This document shows, piece after piece, positions 5,298-7,423 of a DNA stretch of 7,423 bases (position 1 is its first letter; each line of letters opens with the position of its first letter). The translations under genes and the position numbers were made by a program. Origin of the DNA: Betaproteobacteria bacterium RBG_16_58_11 (GTDB lineage: Bacteria > Pseudomonadota > Gammaproteobacteria > Burkholderiales > Thiobacteraceae); NCBI GenBank assembly GCA_001770235.1, contig MEQN01000105.1, positions 232 to 7,654 of the forward strand, given 5' to 3'. A model generated the notes under the pieces. The model saw only the letters and a list, made by a program, of their open reading frames with translations, was not told the origin of the DNA and did not search any database.

Positions 5298-6023
5298 CTA
5301 CCGGTGCGTGACGGCGCGCGCCACGACCCACACATCCACTTGCGCCGCCCCGGCGCGCTTCAAGATTTTCGAAAGCTCATGCAGTGTCGCGCCGCTGGTC
5401 ATGACGTCATCCACCACGGCGATGTGTTGGCCGCGCAAATCCTTATCGCAGACGAAAGCGCCTTTTACGTTCGTGTGCCGTGCATCGATCGGCAAGGAGG
5501 CTTGCGGCGTGGTGTCCACCACGCGCTGGGCGAGGCCGGGAGCAAGCGGGAGATCGAATCGTTTGGCGATGACTTTGGCGATCTCCAGCGCTTGATTGAA
5601 GCCGCGCATTTTCAGCCGTGAGGGGTGCAGCGGCATGGGCAAGATCGTCTCGGGACGGGGCTGGTCGGCAACTGTTTCGGCCAGCAATTCCCCAAATAAT
5701 TTAGCCAAGGCGAGTTGGCCGCCATATTTGAGGGCCTGGATCAGCTTGTCTGTGGGGAAAGCGTATTCCAATGCGGCGCGGGTGCGATCGAATGCCGGCG
5801 GATGCTTCAAGCATTCGCCGCATACTTGCTCAGCACTCGGCGCAGCACAGCGCGGGCAAGCGTGAGTGATATGCGGCAGGCTTGCATGGCACGCGGGACA
5901 GAGCATTTGCGTGCCGCTGGGGGCTGCGCATAACAGACAATCTTGCTCGAACAGGGCTTGCCTTAATTTTAGGCGGCTGTTCATTTTGGTCAGGTGAAGA
6001 ATTGACTTGATTCCGGAATTCAT
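5298..6023 (-). CDS. comF: ComF/GntX-family phosphoribosyltransferase-like protein
   Basis: This 241-residue protein belongs to the family of competence protein ComF and E. coli GntX, linked to DNA uptake or use of DNA as a nutrient; its biochemistry is poorly defined. The N-terminal part carries four CxxC pairs that likely bind zinc (Cys29/32, 42/45, 56/59, 68/71). The rest is a type I phosphoribosyltransferase fold: ALEYAFPTDKLIQALKY (84-100), PMPLHPSRLKMRGFNQA (129-145), and the PRPP loop VVDDVMTSGATL (203-214, Asp205 and Asp206). The start is uncertain: Met1 at 6023 and Met14 at 5984 are both possible, neither with a good Shine-Dalgarno, and homology begins near residue 20. The gene is divergent from the membrane-protein/bioB pair; comF/gntX-like genes near bio genes are a known arrangement in proteobacteria. 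Confidence 0.93.
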   Translation of the reverse strand: MNSGIKSILHLTKMNSRLKLRQALFEQDCLLCAAPSGTQMLCPACHASLPHITHACPRCAAPSAEQVCGECLKHPPAFDRTRAALEYAFPTDKLIQALKYGGQLALAKLFGELLAETVADQPRPETILPMPLHPSRLKMRGFNQALEIAKVIAKRFDLPLAPGLAQRVVDTTPQASLPIDARHTNVKGAFVCDKDLRGQHIAVVDDVMTSGATLHELSKILKRAGAAQVDVWVVARAVTHR

Positions 6024-6030
6024 AGATTAT
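6002..6030 (+). promoter_or_regulatory. Candidate sigma-70 promoter for the membrane protein-bioB unit
   Basis: TTGACT (6002-6007, five of six matches to the -35) is followed after 17 bp by GATTAT (6025-6030, four of six to the -10). Transcription would begin near 6037, inside the gap but with the promoter overlapping the 5' end of comF, and would give a leader of about 150 nt containing all the palindromes at 6073-6182. This is an inference from hexamers only. Confidence 0.45.
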
Positions 6031-6072
6031 TCAATGAGTTTATCCAATGTTACTGTAAAGCATAAGGTGCAA

Positions 6073-6132
6073 CTCGCGTAGCGAGCCTACGTCCCTCTCG
6101 CCCGCTTGCGGGAGAGAGCTAGGAGAGAGGGA
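6073..6132. repeat. REP-like palindromic element in the comF-bioB gap
   Basis: Nested hairpins are visible. CTCGC-GTA-GCGAG lies at 6073-6085. CCCGC-TT-GCGGG (6101-6112) is flanked by CTCT/AGAG pairs. An outer pairing of TCCCTCTC (6092-6099) with GAGAGGGA (6125-6132) encloses the inner hairpin. The core is close to the CCCTCTCCCGC-TT-GCGGGAGAGGG-type palindrome that I recall as a dispersed intergenic repeat in beta- and gammaproteobacteria, with a 2-bp insertion (CG, 6099-6100). No T-run follows, so terminator function is doubtful. Confidence 0.65.
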
Positions 6133-6182
6133 AACGGTCATGGCGAGTTTCATTATCCAGGTTGACCATTGCCATGACCGTT
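6133..6182. repeat. 12-bp perfect inverted repeat just upstream of the membrane-protein gene
   Basis: AACGGTCATGGC (6133-6144) and GCCATGACCGTT (6171-6182) are exact reverse complements across a 26-bp loop, extendable inward by a G-T and an A-T pair. The right arm ends 8 nt before the GTG start at 6191 and occupies the place where a Shine-Dalgarno would be. It could be an operator, an RNA hairpin limiting translation, or the end of the neighbouring repeat element. Confidence 0.65.
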
Positions 6183-6190
6183 AAAGCGCC

Positions 6191-6580
6191 GTGAAAATCA
6201 AAAAAGTGCTTGAAGCCGACCGCTGCCGTTTCGCGGCGCAGGTATTCAATCTTGCCACCATCGTCGCTGTGATCATACCGATTCCCTTGCTCATGATTTG
6301 GATTGGCGCCTCGATGTTCGTGTATGCGGCGAACGCGCACCATCCGGATGAGCGGGTCGCGCACTATACGCGCCGGGCTGGTTATCGATTTTACGGCGTG
6401 GTGGGCGGGATGGTGATTGCCGGGCAGCCGATTTTGAGTTGGATCGGCGGGTTGAAAGGGGTGTTGGTCATTTGGGCCTTGATCGCGGTTGGATTGATTC
6501 CTGCGGCGATCTGGGAAATTTTCAAAGCGCGGCGTGAAACGTGGCGCGATATTGTGCTCGAGGTACCGGTCAATGAGTGA
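6191..6580 (+). CDS. Small membrane protein of unknown function, coupled to bioB
   Basis: The 129-residue product has a short basic N-terminus, a hydrophobic segment at about 21-45, a polar stretch with [22 protein letters not shown] (in two pieces, about 48-69), and two more hydrophobic segments at about 69-86 and 88-107 before a charged tail. I recognise no named family; a conserved betaproteobacterial hypothetical is my impression. The start is GTG at 6191: an in-frame TAA lies at 6182-6184 and the next Met (35) would be inside the first membrane segment. No Shine-Dalgarno is visible. The stop TGA overlaps the bioB ATG in ATGAGTGA (6573-6580), so the two genes are probably translationally coupled. 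The overlap and the persistence of a clean reading frame argue that it is real. A role in biotin metabolism is only suggested by position. Confidence 0.82.
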   Translation: MKIKKVLEADRCRFAAQVFNLATIVAVIIPIPLLMIWIGASMFVYAANAHHPDERVAHYTRRAGYRFYGVVGGMVIAGQPILSWIGGLKGVLVIWALIAVGLIPAAIWEIFKARRETWRDIVLEVPVNE

Positions 6581-7423
6581 AGCCGTATTGGAACAAGCCG
6601 CGGTCGCGGCGTGGAGTGTTGCGCAAGTTGAGGCGTTGTTTGCGCTGCCGTTTAGTGACCTGATGTACCGCGCGCAGACGGTGCATCGCAGCCATTTCGA
6701 TCCGAACGTGGTGCAATTGTCCACGCTGCTGTCGATCAAGACCGGCGGCTGCCCGGAGGATTGCGGCTACTGTCCGCAGTCTGTGCGCCATCATGCCGCC
6801 GTGGAAGACGAAGCCATGCTGCAAGTGGCGGAAGTCGTTGCCGCAGCAGGGGCGGCCAAAGCCACCGGCGCCACGCGCTTTTGCATGGGTGCCGCCTGGC
6901 GCAGCCCGAAAGAGAGCGATCTGCTGCCGGTGATAGAGATGGTGAAAGCCGTCAAAGCACTCGGCATGGAAACCTGTGTCACGCTCGGTATGCTGCGTGA
7001 GGGTCAAGCGGAAAAATTGAAATCCGCCGGTCTCGATTACTACAACCACAATCTCGACACCAGCCCCGAGTTTTACGGCGACATCATCACCACCCGCGAT
7101 TACCAAGACCGGCTCGACACGCTGGAGCGCGTGCGCCACGCCGGGCTCAATGTGTGCTGCGGCGGCATCGTCGGCATGGGTGAATCGCGCACCAGCCGCG
7201 CCGGTTTGATCGCGCAGTTGGCGAATCTCGATCCGCAACCGGAGTCAGTGCCGATCAATATGCTGGTGCAAGTCGAAGGCACGCCGCTGTATGGCGCCGA
7301 GGCGCTGGATCCACTCGAATTCGTGCGCACCATTGCGGTGGCGCGCATTACGATGCCGAAAAGTTTTGTGCGTCTCTCCGCCGGGCGGCAGGAGATGGGG
7401 GAGGCGATCCAAACGCTGTGCTT
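6573..7423 (+). CDS. bioB: Biotin synthase, N-terminal 283 codons (cut by the right window edge)
   Basis: BioB is a radical SAM enzyme that inserts sulfur into dethiobiotin, the last step of biotin synthesis, in the cytoplasm. The [4Fe-4S]/SAM motif is CPEDCGYC (60-67, Cys60, Cys64, Cys67), preceded by [10 protein letters not shown]. All four ligands of the sacrificial [2Fe-2S] cluster are present: Cys104 (RFCMG), Cys135 (METCVTLG), Cys195 (LNVCCGG) and Arg267 (SFVRLSAGR). Each is offset by +7 from the E. coli numbering. YNHNLDT (157-163) is also typical. The visible part lacks about the last 40-60 residues of a roughly 330-residue family. The start ATG overlaps the upstream stop by 8 nt and has GAGGT (6560-6564) 8 nt upstream. 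Identification is certain; the 3' end is outside the window. Confidence 0.98.
   Translation, partial: MSEAVLEQAAVAAWSVAQVEALFALPFSDLMYRAQTVHRSHFDPNVVQLSTLLSIKTGGCPEDCGYCPQSVRHHAAVEDEAMLQVAEVVAAAGAAKATGATRFCMGAAWRSPKESDLLPVIEMVKAVKALGMETCVTLGMLREGQAEKLKSAGLDYYNHNLDTSPEFYGDIITTRDYQDRLDTLERVRHAGLNVCCGGIVGMGESRTSRAGLIAQLANLDPQPESVPINMLVQVEGTPLYGAEALDPLEFVRTIAVARITMPKSFVRLSAGRQEMGEAIQTLC

Noticed and set aside
5214..5865. Plus-strand open frames opposite comF
   Set aside because: ComF on the minus strand explains the region with zinc CxxC pairs and a PRPP loop; the plus frames carry no motifs.
6570..7348. Minus-strand open frames opposite bioB
   Set aside because: bioB is certain from its full set of iron-sulfur ligands; the opposing frames are antisense shadows.

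Overview
The window looks like a chromosomal housekeeping region of a betaproteobacterium. GC content is moderate to high, every recognisable product is of proteobacterial type, glnA carries an NtrC/sigma-54 control region, and aroE-mtgA and comF-bioB neighbourhoods are typical of that class. Nitrosomonadales (Gallionellaceae-like) is my best guess, from general impression only. There are eight protein genes, two of them cut by the window edges. I see no rRNA, tRNA, CRISPR array or transposase.

Layout: (1) 1-796, minus strand: the N-terminal 265 codons of glnA (type I glutamine synthetase). Behind it lies a textbook sigma-54 promoter (868-883) and two NtrC-like operators (946-960 and 977-991). 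The distal operator overlaps the stop codon of the next gene. (2) 985-2142, minus: a cation diffusion facilitator (CDF) transporter with a His-rich N-terminus, a TTG start and an unusually long C-terminal tail. (3) 2209-2661, plus: a rhodanese-domain protein, divergent from the CDF gene. (4) 2736-3551, plus: aroE (shikimate dehydrogenase), followed at 3640-4344 by mtgA (monofunctional peptidoglycan transglycosylase). Two unrelated inverted repeats, each with internal short tandem units, sit immediately before and after aroE. (5) 4497-5117, plus: a secreted protein with a VPLPA/PEP-CTERM-type sorting tail, lower in GC, ended by a strong intrinsic terminator at 5188-5213. (6) 5298-6023, minus: a ComF/GntX-family phosphoribosyltransferase-like protein. 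(7) 6191-6580, plus: a small membrane protein of unknown function, whose stop overlaps the start of (8) bioB (biotin synthase), cut at the right edge. Between comF and the membrane-protein gene is a densely palindromic stretch of about 120 bp.

Functionally these are separate units: nitrogen assimilation (glnA), metal export (CDF), sulfur handling (rhodanese), aromatic amino acid and cell-wall synthesis (aroE, mtgA), an exported surface or matrix protein (PEP-CTERM), and biotin synthesis (bioB with its small partner). I find no convincing new multi-gene system. The items most worth a second look are the palindromic intergenic elements, the shared glnA operator/CDF stop region, the duplicated-looking C-terminal domain of the CDF protein, and the conserved-looking membrane protein translationally coupled to bioB.
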